Notes under the pieces: generated by a model
The model's input: the letters and a program-made list of their open reading frames with translations, nothing else
Databases searched by the model: none
Told to the model about the DNA's origin: nothing
Origin: Colwellia sp. PAMC 20917
GTDB lineage: Bacteria; Pseudomonadota; Gammaproteobacteria; Enterobacterales; Alteromonadaceae
Reading direction: 5' to 3'
Length of the DNA: 64,000 bases
NCBI RefSeq assembly: GCF_001767295.1
Contig: NZ_CP014944.1
Location: 992,001-1,056,000, forward strand
Position numbers and translations under genes: made by a program
Shown here: positions 48,961 through 60,246 of the stretch, piece after piece
Numbering within the stretch: the stretch's first letter is position 1
Layout: the number at the start of each line of letters is the position of its first letter

Positions 48961-49554
48961 ATGTCAACCATCGTATTAGCCACAGGCAACCCAGGTAAAG
49001 TTAAAGAACTCAGCCATTTATTAGCCGCACATAGCATTGAAATAAAACCCCAAAGTGAATTTAATGTCAGTGAAGTGGCAGAAACAGGCACTACTTTTGT
49101 TGAAAATGCCATTATTAAAGCGCGTCATGCAGCTAAAATAACGGGCTTACCGGCAATTGCTGACGACTCTGGTTTAGAGGTTGATGCATTAAATGGCGCA
49201 CCAGGGGTTTATTCGGCGCGTTATGCGGGTGAAAACGCTAGTGATAGTGACAATACGGATAAACTGTTAAAAGCATTACAGAACATACCTGATGAACAAC
49301 GTACCGCTCGTTTTCATTGTGTACTGGTTTATATGAAACACGAGCACGATCCAACGCCGATAATTTGTCATGGCGTTTGGGAAGGCACAATTACCCATGA
49401 AAAATTGGGCGAACAAGGTTTTGGTTATGATCCTATTTTTTGGCAAGAGCTACAGCAACAAACCTCAGCACAATTGCCTCGCGATTTAAAAAATAGTTTA
49501 AGCCACCGCGGCCAAGCACTTGCTAAACTTGTACAACATTTTGGTGTTAAATAA
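48961..49554 (+). CDS. rdgB: XTP/dITP pyrophosphatase
   Basis: 197 residues. Cleaves non-canonical purine triphosphates such as dITP and XTP. Motifs: VLATGNPGKVKEL, ADDSGLEVDAL and FGYDPIF, plus the C-terminal SHRGQAL. AAGG ribosome-binding site. Its stop is 2 bp before hemW. Confidence 0.97.
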   Translation: MSTIVLATGNPGKVKELSHLLAAHSIEIKPQSEFNVSEVAETGTTFVENAIIKARHAAKITGLPAIADDSGLEVDALNGAPGVYSARYAGENASDSDNTDKLLKALQNIPDEQRTARFHCVLVYMKHEHDPTPIICHGVWEGTITHEKLGEQGFGYDPIFWQELQQQTSAQLPRDLKNSLSHRGQALAKLVQHFGVK

Positions 49555-49556
49555 TA

Positions 49557-50705
49557 ATGCTACAAGCGCCCCCGCTTTCTTTATATATCCATATCCCTTG
49601 GTGTGTTGAAAAATGCCCATATTGTGATTTTAACTCACATGCTTTGAAATCAGCGGTTCCAGAAGAAGAGTATGTAAAACATCTTATTGATGATTTAGAT
49701 GCAGATATCGCCAGGTTCTCTCTAAGTGATCGCCCATTACACACTATTTTTATTGGTGGTGGTACACCGAGCTTATTTTCTGCACAGGCCATTGAAAGCT
49801 TATTAACTCAAGTGCTTGCGCGCTTCGAACATAAAGATGACATTGAAATAACATTAGAAGCAAACCCAGGCACTGTTGAAGCTGAAAAATTTATTGGTTT
49901 CTTTAATGGGGGTGTTTCAAGACTATCGATTGGTGTTCAAAGTTTTGAATCTGACAAACTAATAAAATTAGGTCGAATTCATGACAGTAACCAAGCAAAA
50001 AAAGCAGCCGAATTAGCCTATTCTTGTGGTATAAAAACTTTTAATCTTGACTTGATGCATGGCTTACCGCAGCAAAACATTGCTAACGCCCTTGATGATT
50101 TAACCACCGCTATTTCACTGAATCCAACCCATTTATCTTGGTATCAGTTAACAATAGAACCCAATACCGCTTTTCATTCTCGCCCGCCTAAATTGCCGGA
50201 AGACGAAGTACTTTGGGATATTCAAGATCAAGGTATCGCCTTATTAGCTGCTGCGGGTTATCAGCAATACGAAATCTCGGCTTACAGTAAACCCGGCTTT
50301 GAATGTCAGCATAATATCAATTACTGGCAGTTTGGTGATTATCTGGGCATTGGCTGTGGCTCGCATGGCAAAATAACAGACCCACTTAATGGTAAAATTT
50401 TCCGTACCATCAAAGTAAAACACCCTAAAGGTTACTTAGACGAGAGTCGTCCACACTTAGATCATTTAGTTGAAGTTAGTGCACAAGAATTACCTTTTGA
50501 ATATATGATGAACAGACTGCGCTTACATGAACGTTTTAGTTTAACGGAATATCAACAAAGAACAGGCTTATCAATTGAAACTGTCTTGCCAACATTGCAA
50601 GTCGCTAAACAAAAACAATTGATGCAAGAAAACACTGATTGCACTTGGCAAGTCAGTAAATTAGGTCATCGCTATTTAAATGACTTACTCGAGATGTTTT
50701 TATAG
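49557..50705 (+). CDS. hemW: haem chaperone HemW (radical SAM)
   Basis: 382 residues. The radical-SAM cluster motif C-x3-C-x2-C is C16, C20 and C23 (WCVEKCPYCDF). FIGGGTPSLF and the HemW C-terminal domain follow. It resembles coproporphyrinogen oxidase HemN but is shorter and acts in haem delivery. Directly coupled to rdgB and overlapping the tadA region. Confidence 0.95.
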   Translation: MLQAPPLSLYIHIPWCVEKCPYCDFNSHALKSAVPEEEYVKHLIDDLDADIARFSLSDRPLHTIFIGGGTPSLFSAQAIESLLTQVLARFEHKDDIEITLEANPGTVEAEKFIGFFNGGVSRLSIGVQSFESDKLIKLGRIHDSNQAKKAAELAYSCGIKTFNLDLMHGLPQQNIANALDDLTTAISLNPTHLSWYQLTIEPNTAFHSRPPKLPEDEVLWDIQDQGIALLAAAGYQQYEISAYSKPGFECQHNINYWQFGDYLGIGCGSHGKITDPLNGKIFRTIKVKHPKGYLDESRPHLDHLVEVSAQELPFEYMMNRLRLHERFSLTEYQQRTGLSIETVLPTLQVAKQKQLMQENTDCTWQVSKLGHRYLNDLLEMFL

Positions 50706-50707
50706 TG

Positions 50708-51220
50708 ATGGATAGTGAAGCACAACAAGCATTAGACCAAGTGTTTATGCAACGAGCTTTTGAGCTTGCCCAACAAGCAGAAACGATTAACGAAATCCCC
50801 GTTGGTGCTGTGGTTGTCGCTAATAATCAAGTGATAAGTGAAGGCTACAATCAATCGATTACACTTAACGACCCATCAGCCCACGCTGAAATGGTTGCGA
50901 TACGCCGAGCTGGCTTAGCTTTACAAAACTACCGTCTGCTCGACTGTACGCTCTATGTAACATTGGAGCCTTGCCCAATGTGTGCTGGTTTATTGGTACA
51001 TAGCCGAATTAAACGCGTGGTGTACGCGACACCAGACTTAAAAACAGGCGCTGCAGGTAGTGCCTTTAATTTATTGTCTGATGAAAAGCATAATCATCAA
51101 ATTGTGCTGTCTTGTGGCATAATGGCAGAACAGTGTAGCCAATTACTGTCTGCTTTTTTTAAACGCCGCAGAGCTGAGAAAAAAGCGCTAAAACAGCAAG
51201 CGAAGTTAGTACAAAAATAA
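50708..51220 (+). CDS. tadA: tRNA-specific adenosine deaminase
   Basis: 170 residues from ATG 50708; the GTG at 50705 overlaps the hemW stop and is an alternative. Deaminates A34 to inosine in tRNA-Arg. Zinc and proton-shuttle motifs HAEMVAI and PCPMCAGLLVHSRI are intact. The C-terminal tail is basic and helical. Confidence 0.95.
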   Translation: MDSEAQQALDQVFMQRAFELAQQAETINEIPVGAVVVANNQVISEGYNQSITLNDPSAHAEMVAIRRAGLALQNYRLLDCTLYVTLEPCPMCAGLLVHSRIKRVVYATPDLKTGAAGSAFNLLSDEKHNHQIVLSCGIMAEQCSQLLSAFFKRRRAEKKALKQQAKLVQK

Positions 51221-51264
51221 GCGCTATACTCAGTATTATTGTTACTTCAATCTAGAGCGTTTTA

Positions 51265-51903
51265 TTGAAATTATCTTGCGGCTTATTGTTCCTATTTATG
51301 TGCTTCACTCATCATGTCATTGCAGAAGATAGTGTGAGAGTTTACCAATATCAATCAGAAAAAGGCATCAGCTCTTTTTCTGATATTCCCCCTAGTACCT
51401 CAAGTTATCAACAGGTCAGCATAGGTTGCTTTGCCTGTAAACTTAACGCTATGGTTAACTGGCATAACACGCGCTTATTTATTGATCATTTCAGAACAAC
51501 CATTAATCAACAAGCAAAACTTTATAAAATAGACCCTGCCCTTATTCTTGCGGTCATTCATGCCGAATCACACTTTGACCCACAGGCTTTGTCTAAAACT
51601 GGCGCACAAGGGCTCATGCAGTTAATGCCGGCAACAGCTAAAGCGTTAGGCGTTAGGAATTCATTCGATGCTAAACAAAATATTAGCGCAGGCAGTAAAC
51701 ATTTAGCACGTTTAATAAGAAAGTACGGTGGTAATATTACGTTAGTTTCAGCGGCCTATAACGCAGGCGAAGGTGCTGTTAAAAGGTATAACGGCGTGCC
51801 CCCTTTCCCTGAAACTGAAATTTATGTTGAACGGGTAAAAATTTTACATCAGCGCTATTTAACCCACATCACCACTTCGCCCTTTTTTGTACCAACGAAT
51901 TAA
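51265..51903 (+). CDS. lytic transglycosylase, SLT domain
   Basis: 212 residues starting at TTG 51265, which directly precedes a good Sec signal peptide (cleavage near VIA). After an N-terminal region with two Cys (CFACK), the Slt domain shows the catalytic Glu in HAESHFDPQALSKTGAQG, then LMQLMPATAKALGV and AAYNAGEGAVKRYNG. It cleaves peptidoglycan in the periplasm. Its 3' end overlaps the convergent MarR gene by 45 bp. Confidence 0.92.
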   Translation: MKLSCGLLFLFMCFTHHVIAEDSVRVYQYQSEKGISSFSDIPPSTSSYQQVSIGCFACKLNAMVNWHNTRLFIDHFRTTINQQAKLYKIDPALILAVIHAESHFDPQALSKTGAQGLMQLMPATAKALGVRNSFDAKQNISAGSKHLARLIRKYGGNITLVSAAYNAGEGAVKRYNGVPPFPETEIYVERVKILHQRYLTHITTSPFFVPTN

Positions 51904-52449
51904 TTCTTTTTGATCGCCAGGAGCATCTTCACCTTGTGCTATTTTAGTGAGCGCTTGTTTCGCTAGTAATTGTTCAACTTTATCTTCAATTTTACTGAGC
52001 GTATTATAAAAAGCACTAGTTTCATCAGCGGTTAAAACACTTTCAAGCTCTTTTGAACGCAACTCCATCGCGGTAGTAAGCTGTTGATATAATGCCTTAC
52101 CTTGGTCATTTAGGGCTAAAATTTTAATGTTTTTACTTTTTTCATCTCGACGAATGTCGATTAAACCTTTTTTATCTAATGCTTTTACTGCACGACTAAC
52201 ATTATAAGAATCAATACGAGATTGATAAGCAATGTCCGCTGATTTAATCGGCATGTATGAGCCAATATTTAATAGAACGCGCATTTCTCTGGGTTCTAGA
52301 TCACAGAGTTCACGAATTTTCCAGTCACGATTTAAAGCGAGTAAATTGCTAACAACTGCGACTCTAAACGGTAAGTGCTTGGTTAAATCTAAGGGTTCAG
52401 CTATTTCTTTCGTTAGTCTAAACGCTTTATTTCTGGCAGATATAGTAAT
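51859..52449 (-). CDS. MarR-family transcriptional regulator, apparent ATT start
   Basis: 196 residues if started at ATT 52449. Homology extends well upstream of the first ATG (52284): the frame continues as NKAFRLTKEIAEPLDLTKHL and VSNLLALNRDWKIRELCDLEPREMR. No ATG, GTG or TTG occurs in this frame between 52284 and the upstream stop, but ATT at 52449 has GAGGT 6 bp before it. The winged helix spans DIAYQSRIDSYNVSRAVKAL and GLIDIRRDEKSKN. It lies 29 bp downstream of the nitroreductase on the same strand and probably binds the palindrome upstream of that gene. Confidence 0.75.
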   Translation of the reverse strand: MTISARNKAFRLTKEIAEPLDLTKHLPFRVAVVSNLLALNRDWKIRELCDLEPREMRVLLNIGSYMPIKSADIAYQSRIDSYNVSRAVKALDKKGLIDIRRDEKSKNIKILALNDQGKALYQQLTTAMELRSKELESVLTADETSAFYNTLSKIEDKVEQLLAKQALTKIAQGEDAPGDQKELIRWYKKGRSGDVG

Positions 52450-52478
52450 GAGAGTACCTCGGGCTTTTAAAATAAGGA

Positions 52479-53153
52479 CTACAAAAAAGTCGCAATTTCA
52501 TTCAGTGGTTTTTTAACTAAAGCATGCTCAGGCACAGTAGCATCTTCGCTTGGATAGCCGGTAATAAGTAACATATAAGCGCGATCATTTTCTGGACGTC
52601 CACACACTTTACTTAAAAAAGACATAGGTTTTGGTGTATGGGTTAGCGTCACTAAACCAGAGGTATGTAAGGCATTAATTAAAAAGCCCGTCGCGATCCC
52701 AACAGATTCATGAACATAATAGTTAGTGTTTTTCTCTGTTGAACTTATGCCACCTTTCTTTTGGCTGAATATGGCGATAAGCCATGGTGCATTTTCTAAG
52801 TAAGGTTTATTAGCATCTGTGCCGAGCGCTTTTAAAGCACCTAGCCACTCTTCACCGGCTCGGCCTTCATAAAAGCCTCGTTCATGAAATTCAGCCTGTT
52901 CTCTAATTTTCTTTTTTATATCGCTACTATGCACAGCGACAAAGTGCCAAGGTTGATGATTAGCACCACTTGGCGCCGTTGCAGCCGCTTTTATACAGTT
53001 TTCTATAATCTCTTTAGACACAGGGCGATCGCTAAAGCTGCGAATGCTATGGCGACGTTTTATATCCAAGTAGAAGTTTTCAGAACGCAAGCGCATTTCT
53101 TCAACGGGGTATTCAATGTAATCGGTGAGCGGGCTTGAGTCATGATCTTGCAT
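52479..53153 (-). CDS. nitroreductase-family flavoprotein
   Basis: 224 residues. FMN-dependent family: RRHSIRSFSDRPVSKEI at the start, APSGANHQPWHFVAV, and a C-terminal LLITGYPSEDA. Such enzymes reduce nitro groups, quinones or, in some branches, dehalogenate; the substrate is unknown here. First of a two-gene unit with the MarR regulator, with a TTGCA-N2-TGCAA palindrome 60 bp upstream. Confidence 0.9.
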   Translation of the reverse strand: MQDHDSSPLTDYIEYPVEEMRLRSENFYLDIKRRHSIRSFSDRPVSKEIIENCIKAAATAPSGANHQPWHFVAVHSSDIKKKIREQAEFHERGFYEGRAGEEWLGALKALGTDANKPYLENAPWLIAIFSQKKGGISSTEKNTNYYVHESVGIATGFLINALHTSGLVTLTHTPKPMSFLSKVCGRPENDRAYMLLITGYPSEDATVPEHALVKKPLNEIATFL

Positions 53154-53529
53154 CGAGATTTATCCATTTTATTTAATACCAATAGCTAGCAGGATATAAC
53201 ACTGTACAGATATTGCAAGTGCAACAACAATTATAGTCAGCATGCTATTTTCCGTACCTATATTTTTACACTATTGTCGATAAGTTAAATAAATTGAAAT
53301 CAAATCAGTTAAGTAAAATTACGCTTTATAATTAATTTTACAATTAACGCTAATATTTTCAATAAACTAAAATCAACAATTAAAATCTGTATATATGTTC
53401 TACTTTTTATGATTATTTTATTATAAATCCTTCCTTTTTAAGTTTAAATAAGTCTTGTGGCTACATAACCTATTTTCATAAATAAACTATATTTAATTAT
53501 TTGCTTTTAAAGTAACTGGAGACACTTCC
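53154..53529. other. divergent intergenic region
   Basis: 376 bp, AT-rich, between the nitroreductase (-) and the universal stress protein (+). It contains the palindrome at 53213-53224; nothing else was recognised. Confidence 0.5.
53213..53224. promoter_or_regulatory. predicted MarR operator upstream of nitroreductase
   Basis: TTGCAAGTGCAA, a palindrome of TTGCA half-sites with a 2-bp spacer, inside the 18-bp sequence GATATTGCAAGTGCAACA. It begins 60 bp upstream of the nitroreductase start. The same 18 bp occurs upstream of the AhpD-like gene (61041-61052). Confidence 0.6.
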
Positions 53530-54420
53530 ATGGATAGCTTCTCAAATATATTAACGCTAGTTAAACCTAGAACGAGCGATTTAATTTCACTAAAAAAATC
53601 GATACTTTTGGCTAAAAATAATCACGCTCGCGTCACTGTTTTAGCAACAAAAGAAAAACCTTCTCGCTATCAACGCTGGCTTAATCATAAAACAACGACT
53701 GAGTTAGGCAATGAAGAGCAAATTAATAGCTTAATTCATCTTGCCGAACTAGAAGGTATTTCTATTAACTATAAAATATGCGAGGAGCGCGATCAATTTA
53801 TCACGCTAAAAAAGCAACTAAAGGAAAATCAGTATGACTTGGTGGTAGCAGAGAACCTAAAAAAAGCACCACACCTTTGGACGTTTGAACAAGCAGAGTA
53901 TACGCATTTATTACGTGTTTCAGATACGTCAGTTTTATTCGTTGGTGACCATCAATGGTTAAATAATGGCAATGTACTAGCGGCTATTGAAACAGAGGAA
54001 AATACCGTAACGCATAAAACATTTAATAATGAAATTATTGAAAAATCATCTGATTTAGCAAAACTATTAATGAGTGATATTCATTTGTTTAATTGTTATT
54101 TAGAAAGTTGCAGTGTTTCCTTTCAGCCAATGAACTCAATGAAACAATCTAAAAATCATTTAGATCATCTGACATCATTCGTTAAACCCTATCATTTTAA
54201 AGGTGAAAATTTACACGTTGAGGAAGGGTTAGCCGATGATATTATTCCATCTTTAGCAAATAAATATAATGCCAATGTTGTGGTTATGGGATATGGGGAA
54301 CACCAAGGATGGTTATCTAGAATTAAAGGTCACACGCTTGATTATGTTTTAAATAACTTACATTGTGACTTGTTAGCATTAAAGCAATCTAATAACCATG
54401 CAAATAAACCACACCACTGA
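53530..54420 (+). CDS. tandem universal stress protein (UspE-like)
   Basis: 296 residues made of two Usp-type domains (about 1-140 and 150-285). The first has ILTLVKPRTSD and ARVTVLAT; the second ends in ANVVVMGYGEHQGWLSRIKG and LHCDLLALK, a typical Usp C-terminus. The classic ATP-binding G-2x-G-9x-G is only partly kept, as in UspE. Cytoplasmic stress protein. GGAG ribosome-binding site; single gene. Confidence 0.82.
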   Translation: MDSFSNILTLVKPRTSDLISLKKSILLAKNNHARVTVLATKEKPSRYQRWLNHKTTTELGNEEQINSLIHLAELEGISINYKICEERDQFITLKKQLKENQYDLVVAENLKKAPHLWTFEQAEYTHLLRVSDTSVLFVGDHQWLNNGNVLAAIETEENTVTHKTFNNEIIEKSSDLAKLLMSDIHLFNCYLESCSVSFQPMNSMKQSKNHLDHLTSFVKPYHFKGENLHVEEGLADDIIPSLANKYNANVVVMGYGEHQGWLSRIKGHTLDYVLNNLHCDLLALKQSNNHANKPHH

Positions 54421-54484
54421 GCAAAAATTATTTTCTTATTAAAACAACCCTATAAATAATTTTCTGATTAAAATAATTTTAGAC

Positions 54485-54514
54485 AAAAAAATACCGTTCA
54501 CTTTAAGTGAACGG
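54485..54514 (-). terminator. terminator after purL
   Basis: On the minus strand the stem CCGTTCACTT / AAGTGAACGG is followed by TATTTTTTT. It lies 47-76 bp after the purL stop codon. Confidence 0.8.
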
Positions 54515-54560
54515 CATTAAATGGTTAAGTGCTTTATTTTTAACTAGACACTAAAATAAA

Positions 54561-57500
54561 TTAACCAATAAAAGCACGCGCATTACGGAACATACGTACC
54601 CAAGGTGAGTCTTCTTGCCATTCATCTGGGTGCCATGAGTTAGCAACCGTTCTAAACACACGTTCAGGGTGTGGCATCATAATGGTAACGCGGCCGTCTG
54701 TCGTGGTTAGAGCGGTAATACCGTCTGGCGAGCCATTCGGGTTAGCTGGGTAAGTTTCAGTAACTTGACCATAGTTATCAACATAACGCATTGAAACCGT
54801 ACCAGAATCATTAGCTGCGCCAATAGCATCTTCAGAACTAAATTCTGCATGACCTTCACCATGAGAAACAGCAATCGGCATACGAGAACCTGACATGCCT
54901 TTAAATAATACTGAAGGGCTTTCTTGAATTTCAACTAATGAGAAACGTGCTTCAAAACGTTCAGATTTGTTTTGTACGAAATGTGGCCACGCAGCTGAAC
55001 CTGGAATAATTTCTTTCAGGTTAGATAACATCTGACAACCATTACAAACACCTAAAGTAAAAGTATCTTGGCGTTCGAAAAAGGCTTTGAACATGGCTTT
55101 AGCATCTTTCTTAAACAAGATAGATTTTGCCCAACCTTCACCAGCACCTAATACATCGCCGTAAGAGAAACCACCACAAGCGACTAAACCGTTAAAGTCA
55201 GCTAAATCGGCACGTCCTGATAAAATATCAGACATATGCACGTCAATGGCAACAAAACCAGCACGGTCAAAAGCGGCCGCCATTTCAACATGAGAGTTAA
55301 CGCCCTGCTCACGCAATATCGCAATTTTAGGGTTAGTGCCCTGCAATGAATCTTGTGCAATTAACTTAGCAACAATATCCTCATTAATATCAAAAGTAAG
55401 CTCAGCATGTAAACCTGGGTCTTCGGTATCGTACTTAACATCATGTTCTTGTTGAGCACATTCAGGGTTATCACGTAGTGACTGCATTCTGTAGGTGGTT
55501 TGTGCCCAGACGGTACGATAGTAAGTACGAGAATTTTCAAGTACTACTTTGCCATCACGGCTAAAGCGAAGCGTATCTTCGTTATTAATGCGGCCGATAT
55601 CAGTACAACAATCTAAAATTCCATGAGCCGCTAAAATAGCATCAATGGCTGCAACATCGCTTTCACGAATTTGAATAACAGCGCCGAGCTCTTCATTAAA
55701 CAATACGTCAATGTCATTACCTGAAACTGAGCTTAATTTTGTTAAATCAATATCAACACCGGTGTGACCAGCAAAAGCCATTTCAACGACAGTTGTGAAT
55801 AAACCACCATCAGAAATATCGTGATAAGCAATAAGCTTTTCATCACGAACCAAGGTTTGCATAGCATTAAAGAAGCCTTTTAAGGTTTCAGGACAATCTA
55901 CATCGGGGGTTTCATTACCCAAATGCTTATAAACCTGTGCTAAACATGAGCCACCTAAGCGCTTTTTACCTTTTGATAAATCAATAGCTACAAGTCGAGT
56001 CTCGCCTTGATCTATTCTTAACTCAGGAGTGACTGTTTTTCGAATATCTTCAACAACACCAAAAGCAGTAATGATTAATGACATAGGTGAAGTGACTGAT
56101 TTTTCTTCGCCGTTATCTTCCCATTTGGTTTTCATTGACATTGAGTCTTTGCCAACCGGAATAGTTAAGCCAAGTGCAGGACAAAGTTCTTCGCCAATGG
56201 CTTTAACCGCTTCGTATAAACCAGCATCTTCACCTGGGTGACCTGCGGGTGACATCCAGTTAGCAGACAATTTAATACGATTTAAATCACCGATATCTGT
56301 ACCGGCAATATTAGTTAGTGATTCAGCGACTGCTAAGCGAGCAGAAGCGCCAAAGTTTAATAATGCGACCGGTGTACGTTCACCTAAAGACATCGCTTCA
56401 CCATGGTAAGAGTCAAGCGCAGAGGCGGTAACACCACAATCGGCGACAGGTACTTGCCAAGGACCAACCATTTGATCACGATTAACCATACCCGTTACCG
56501 AGCGATCGCCAATGGTGATCAGGAACGTTTTTTCTGCAACTGTCGGTAATGATAATATGCGGTCCGCGGCATCTGCTAAGCTAATGTCCGTTAAAGAGAA
56601 CACATCACCCGCTGCTTTAGCTGTGGTGACATCTTTAAATATTTTAGGCGTTTTACCTAATAAGACTTCAAGCGGCAAATCAATCGGGGTATCGCATTTC
56701 GCATTACCAGAAAAATGTGCATCAGTAACCGTTAAGTGTTCTTCTTCGGTAGCACGCCCAACTACGGAAAATGGTGCGCGTTCACGAAGACATATTTGTT
56801 CAAAAGTTGCTAAATTCTTGTCTGATACCGCAATAACATAACGTTCTTGAGATTCGTTACACCAGATTTCATGAGGAGCCATGCTACGTTCATCATTAGG
56901 AACATTACGCAGTTCAAAAACACCGCCACGTCCGCCATCAGACACTAATTCAGGAAATGCATTTGATAAACCACCTGCGCCAACATCATGAATAAAAGCG
57001 ATAGGGTTGTCTTCGCCAAGCTGCCAACACTTATCGATAACTTCTTGGCAACGACGTTCCATTTCAGGATTTTCACGTTGCACAGAAGCAAAATCAAGGT
57101 TCTCGGCTGATTGGCCAGAAGCCATTGATGATGCTGCCCCGCCACCTAAACCGATATTCATTGCCGGACCACCGAGTGCGATTAAGTGAGCACCAACAAT
57201 AATTTCACGCTTTTGTACATGTTCGTCACGAATATTACCCAATCCACCGGCTAGCATGATGGGTTTATGGTAACCACGAACCTCTGAGCCATTAAACGAG
57301 TTAACTTCTTCTTCGTAAGTACGGAAATAACCTAAGATAGCTGGACGACCAAATTCATTATTAAATGCCGCTCCGCCTAAAGGACCTTCCAACATAATGT
57401 CTAATGCTGAAACAATACGATCTGGTTTACCAAAATCAGTTTCCCAGGGTTGAACAAAATTAGGAATGCGTAAATTTGATACTGAAAAGCCCACTAAACC

Positions 57501-58499
57501 TGCTTTGGGCTTAGAACCAATACCTGTCGCGCCTTCATCACGAATTTCACCACCTGAGCCTGTTGCTGCTCCAGGGTAAGGAGAAATAGCTGTTGGGTGA
57601 TTATGCGTTTCAACTTTCATTAAAATTTGAATGTCTTCGTGATGATAACTATAAACGTTGGTTGCTGGATTAGGGAAGAAACGACCGCCCTTATTACCAA
57701 CCATAACAGCAGCATTATCTTTATAGGCACTTAAAACAAAGTCAGGGTTTATTTCATGGGTATTACGGATCATTTTAAACAGCGACTTCGGCTGTTTAAC
57801 GCCATCAATAGTCCAATCCGCATTGAATATTTTATGACGACAATGTTCAGAGTTTGCTTGAGCAAACATGTAGAGTTCGATGTCGTGAGGGTTTCTACCT
57901 AATTTGGTAAAGTTTTCGAATAAATAATTTACTTCATCTTCTGCTAGCGCTAAGCCTAATTCGACGTTGGCAGCCATTAATGCGTTTTTACCACCATTTT
58001 CAATATCTATAACGGTTAACTCACTGGGTTCAGCCGTCGCAAAAAGCGCAGTAGTTGCTGACATCTCAGTAAAGACCGTTTCCATCATTCGATCTGAAAT
58101 TAAATGATTGAGCTGAGCCTGCTGCTTTGCATCCAAAGGTTTACCGGTAATATAGTAAGCAATACCTCGTTCTAAACGGTTAACTTTCGCTAGACCACAA
58201 TTATGAGCGATATCTGTTGATTTTGAAGACCAAGGAGAAATAGTACCCGGACGCGGAGTAACCAATAAAAACAGACCAACAGGTTCATGTTCTTCAATGT
58301 TTGGTCCATACTTAAGAAGTTGCTGTAAAACTTGAAACTCTTCGTCGCTAAGATCAGCTGAAATATGTGCAAAGTGTGTGAATTCAGCGTAAATATCTGT
58401 CACAGGAAGTTCTAATTCAGCGCATTGAGCCAATAACTTTTTAACTCGAAAGTCTGAAAGAGCAGGAGCGCCGCGAAGGGTTTTCATCAACATCGTCAT
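54561..58499 (-). CDS. purL: phosphoribosylformylglycinamidine synthase
   Basis: 1312 residues from ATG 58499 (GGTGA about 8 bp upstream); in-frame starts at 58511 (GTG), 58493 and 58487 also exist, and the conserved sequence begins at [11 protein letters not shown]. Fourth step of purine synthesis. Domains: N-terminal PurS-like, linker, two AIRS-like halves ([29 protein letters not shown]), and a C-terminal class I glutaminase with the nucleophile in GVCNGCQML and the catalytic His in PHPERVFRT. Large single-gene unit. Confidence 0.96.
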   Translation of the reverse strand: MTMLMKTLRGAPALSDFRVKKLLAQCAELELPVTDIYAEFTHFAHISADLSDEEFQVLQQLLKYGPNIEEHEPVGLFLLVTPRPGTISPWSSKSTDIAHNCGLAKVNRLERGIAYYITGKPLDAKQQAQLNHLISDRMMETVFTEMSATTALFATAEPSELTVIDIENGGKNALMAANVELGLALAEDEVNYLFENFTKLGRNPHDIELYMFAQANSEHCRHKIFNADWTIDGVKQPKSLFKMIRNTHEINPDFVLSAYKDNAAVMVGNKGGRFFPNPATNVYSYHHEDIQILMKVETHNHPTAISPYPGAATGSGGEIRDEGATGIGSKPKAGLVGFSVSNLRIPNFVQPWETDFGKPDRIVSALDIMLEGPLGGAAFNNEFGRPAILGYFRTYEEEVNSFNGSEVRGYHKPIMLAGGLGNIRDEHVQKREIIVGAHLIALGGPAMNIGLGGGAASSMASGQSAENLDFASVQRENPEMERRCQEVIDKCWQLGEDNPIAFIHDVGAGGLSNAFPELVSDGGRGGVFELRNVPNDERSMAPHEIWCNESQERYVIAVSDKNLATFEQICLRERAPFSVVGRATEEEHLTVTDAHFSGNAKCDTPIDLPLEVLLGKTPKIFKDVTTAKAAGDVFSLTDISLADAADRILSLPTVAEKTFLITIGDRSVTGMVNRDQMVGPWQVPVADCGVTASALDSYHGEAMSLGERTPVALLNFGASARLAVAESLTNIAGTDIGDLNRIKLSANWMSPAGHPGEDAGLYEAVKAIGEELCPALGLTIPVGKDSMSMKTKWEDNGEEKSVTSPMSLIITAFGVVEDIRKTVTPELRIDQGETRLVAIDLSKGKKRLGGSCLAQVYKHLGNETPDVDCPETLKGFFNAMQTLVRDEKLIAYHDISDGGLFTTVVEMAFAGHTGVDIDLTKLSSVSGNDIDVLFNEELGAVIQIRESDVAAIDAILAAHGILDCCTDIGRINNEDTLRFSRDGKVVLENSRTYYRTVWAQTTYRMQSLRDNPECAQQEHDVKYDTEDPGLHAELTFDINEDIVAKLIAQDSLQGTNPKIAILREQGVNSHVEMAAAFDRAGFVAIDVHMSDILSGRADLADFNGLVACGGFSYGDVLGAGEGWAKSILFKKDAKAMFKAFFERQDTFTLGVCNGCQMLSNLKEIIPGSAAWPHFVQNKSERFEARFSLVEIQESPSVLFKGMSGSRMPIAVSHGEGHAEFSSEDAIGAANDSGTVSMRYVDNYGQVTETYPANPNGSPDGITALTTTDGRVTIMMPHPERVFRTVANSWHPDEWQEDSPWVRMFRNARAFIG

Positions 58500-58689
58500 A
58501 AACGTAATCACCAGTTTAGTTTTATTTTAGTTGCGTTTTCGCAGTTAAAATAATGGAAGAAAAATCGCGCATATTATAGTTTATATAAAGGGTTTTGATA
58601 AGCGTTAAAAGTTTAACTTAAACAGTTAATCTTGATAATTGATAAAAAGTGCTTTGAATAAAGCTGGAATCACGCCACAATGACCTTAT

Positions 58690-60120
58690 ATGATAAAGAT
58701 GAATTTTAAAATAGTTAAAAAAATCAGCAAGTTTGTAAGTGTATTCTTCTTGAGTACTTTTTTGCTATTCGGCTGTCAGCCAACAGAAAATAATGCCAGT
58801 TTGCAGCGAATAATTGAGCGTGGCTATATTAAGGTCGGTACTATTTATGGCTTAACCAGTTATTATCTAGAAGCTGAAGATGCTGCAGGTTTTGAATATG
58901 AGCTGGTAAAAAATTATGCAGACTCATTAGGTGTTGAATTAAAAGTAGTGCCTAGCTACAGCCTTGAAGAACTTTTTGATAAATTAGATAGCGGCCAAGT
59001 CGATATATTAGCAGCCGGCTTAGCGGTAACCGAAAAAAGACGTCAAAAATATAATTTCTCTCCTAGTTATGATGATATCAGCCAAAAACTTGTTTTTAAA
59101 CAAGGTGGCATTCGACCTCGTGACATAGAAGATTTAACGGGGAATTTACTGATCATGGCGCATTCAAGCCATGAAGAAAATCTTATTCAATTAAAAAATA
59201 GCCATCGTGACTTAACTTGGCAAATCAGCGATGAATTTGATAGTGAAGAATTATTACTGAAAGTATTATCAGAAGAAATTGACTACACCATTATCGACAG
59301 CAATACCCTAGCAGTTAATCGCCGCTATTATCCTGAAATCAGCATTGGCTTTACCATAAAAAAACCACAACCTTTGGCTTGGGCAGTTAGAAAAAATAAT
59401 GACCAATCAATCTATGCCAGTCTTGTTGAGTTTTTTGGCAAAGTACATCACGACGGTACATTATTAGCACTTAATGACAAATATTATGGTCATGTTGAAG
59501 AGTTTAATTATGTTGATACCCGCATGTTTATTAAAGCGGTTGAAGGTAAGCTGCCTCAATACCAACCCCTCTTTCTAAAGTATAGCCAAGAGATTGACTG
59601 GCGATTGTTGGCCGCGATTAGTTATCAAGAATCTCATTGGGAACCTCACGCACGTTCTTATACGGGTGTGCGTGGTATGATGATGTTAACTTTGCCAACG
59701 GCTAAGCAAATGGGTATTAAAAGTCGCTTAGATGCTGAACAAAGTATTCGTGGTGGTGCTAAATACTTTAAACAAATGATCGATAGAATGCCCGATAGAG
59801 TGCCTTTCCCCGACCGTTTATGGTTTGCTCTTGCCTCATATAATATTGGTTTAGGCCATTTAAATGACGCACGAAAAATAACAGAAAAACAAGGTGGCGA
59901 TCCTGATCGCTGGGTAGAGGTTAAAGATCGCTTACCATTACTAAAACAAAAAAAATATTACAAACCAACTCGATACGGTTATGCCCGTGGTGATGAAGCG
60001 GTAAATTATGTTGAAAATATCAGACGTTACTACGACACCTTGACTTGGATGGATAATAAATCAAGAGAAAATGTTCTTCCTCAACCGTTGGAAACTGAAG
60101 CAATCGCTATAATAGAATAA
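58690..60120 (+). CDS. mltF: membrane-bound lytic transglycosylase MltF
   Basis: 476 residues. Lipoprotein signal with lipobox LFGC (Cys29). A family-3 solute-binding-like domain follows (about 40-270: [34 protein letters not shown]), then an SLT domain (about 290-420) with catalytic Glu in [19 protein letters not shown] and [13 protein letters not shown]. The combination is diagnostic of MltF. Cleaves peptidoglycan from the outer membrane. Divergent from purL, the usual neighbour. Confidence 0.95.
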   Translation: MIKMNFKIVKKISKFVSVFFLSTFLLFGCQPTENNASLQRIIERGYIKVGTIYGLTSYYLEAEDAAGFEYELVKNYADSLGVELKVVPSYSLEELFDKLDSGQVDILAAGLAVTEKRRQKYNFSPSYDDISQKLVFKQGGIRPRDIEDLTGNLLIMAHSSHEENLIQLKNSHRDLTWQISDEFDSEELLLKVLSEEIDYTIIDSNTLAVNRRYYPEISIGFTIKKPQPLAWAVRKNNDQSIYASLVEFFGKVHHDGTLLALNDKYYGHVEEFNYVDTRMFIKAVEGKLPQYQPLFLKYSQEIDWRLLAAISYQESHWEPHARSYTGVRGMMMLTLPTAKQMGIKSRLDAEQSIRGGAKYFKQMIDRMPDRVPFPDRLWFALASYNIGLGHLNDARKITEKQGGDPDRWVEVKDRLPLLKQKKYYKPTRYGYARGDEAVNYVENIRRYYDTLTWMDNKSRENVLPQPLETEAIAIIE

Positions 60121-60198
60121 CTTAAGTTGATAATCTGTGTTAATGTGAAGTTACCTGTTGTTTCACTGAATAACTTTTAGGTTGTCATCAAAGTGAAA

Positions 60199-60204
60199 TA
60201 TAAT
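60199..60204 (+). promoter_or_regulatory. -10 element of the small basic gene
   Basis: A perfect TATAAT about 43 bp before the small gene's ATG. No good -35 at 17 bp spacing (TTTTAG/TTTAGG only). Confidence 0.4.
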
Positions 60205-60246
60205 TAAGCAATACTCAGTAAGTAGATAAGTTTAAGGAGAGGATAA

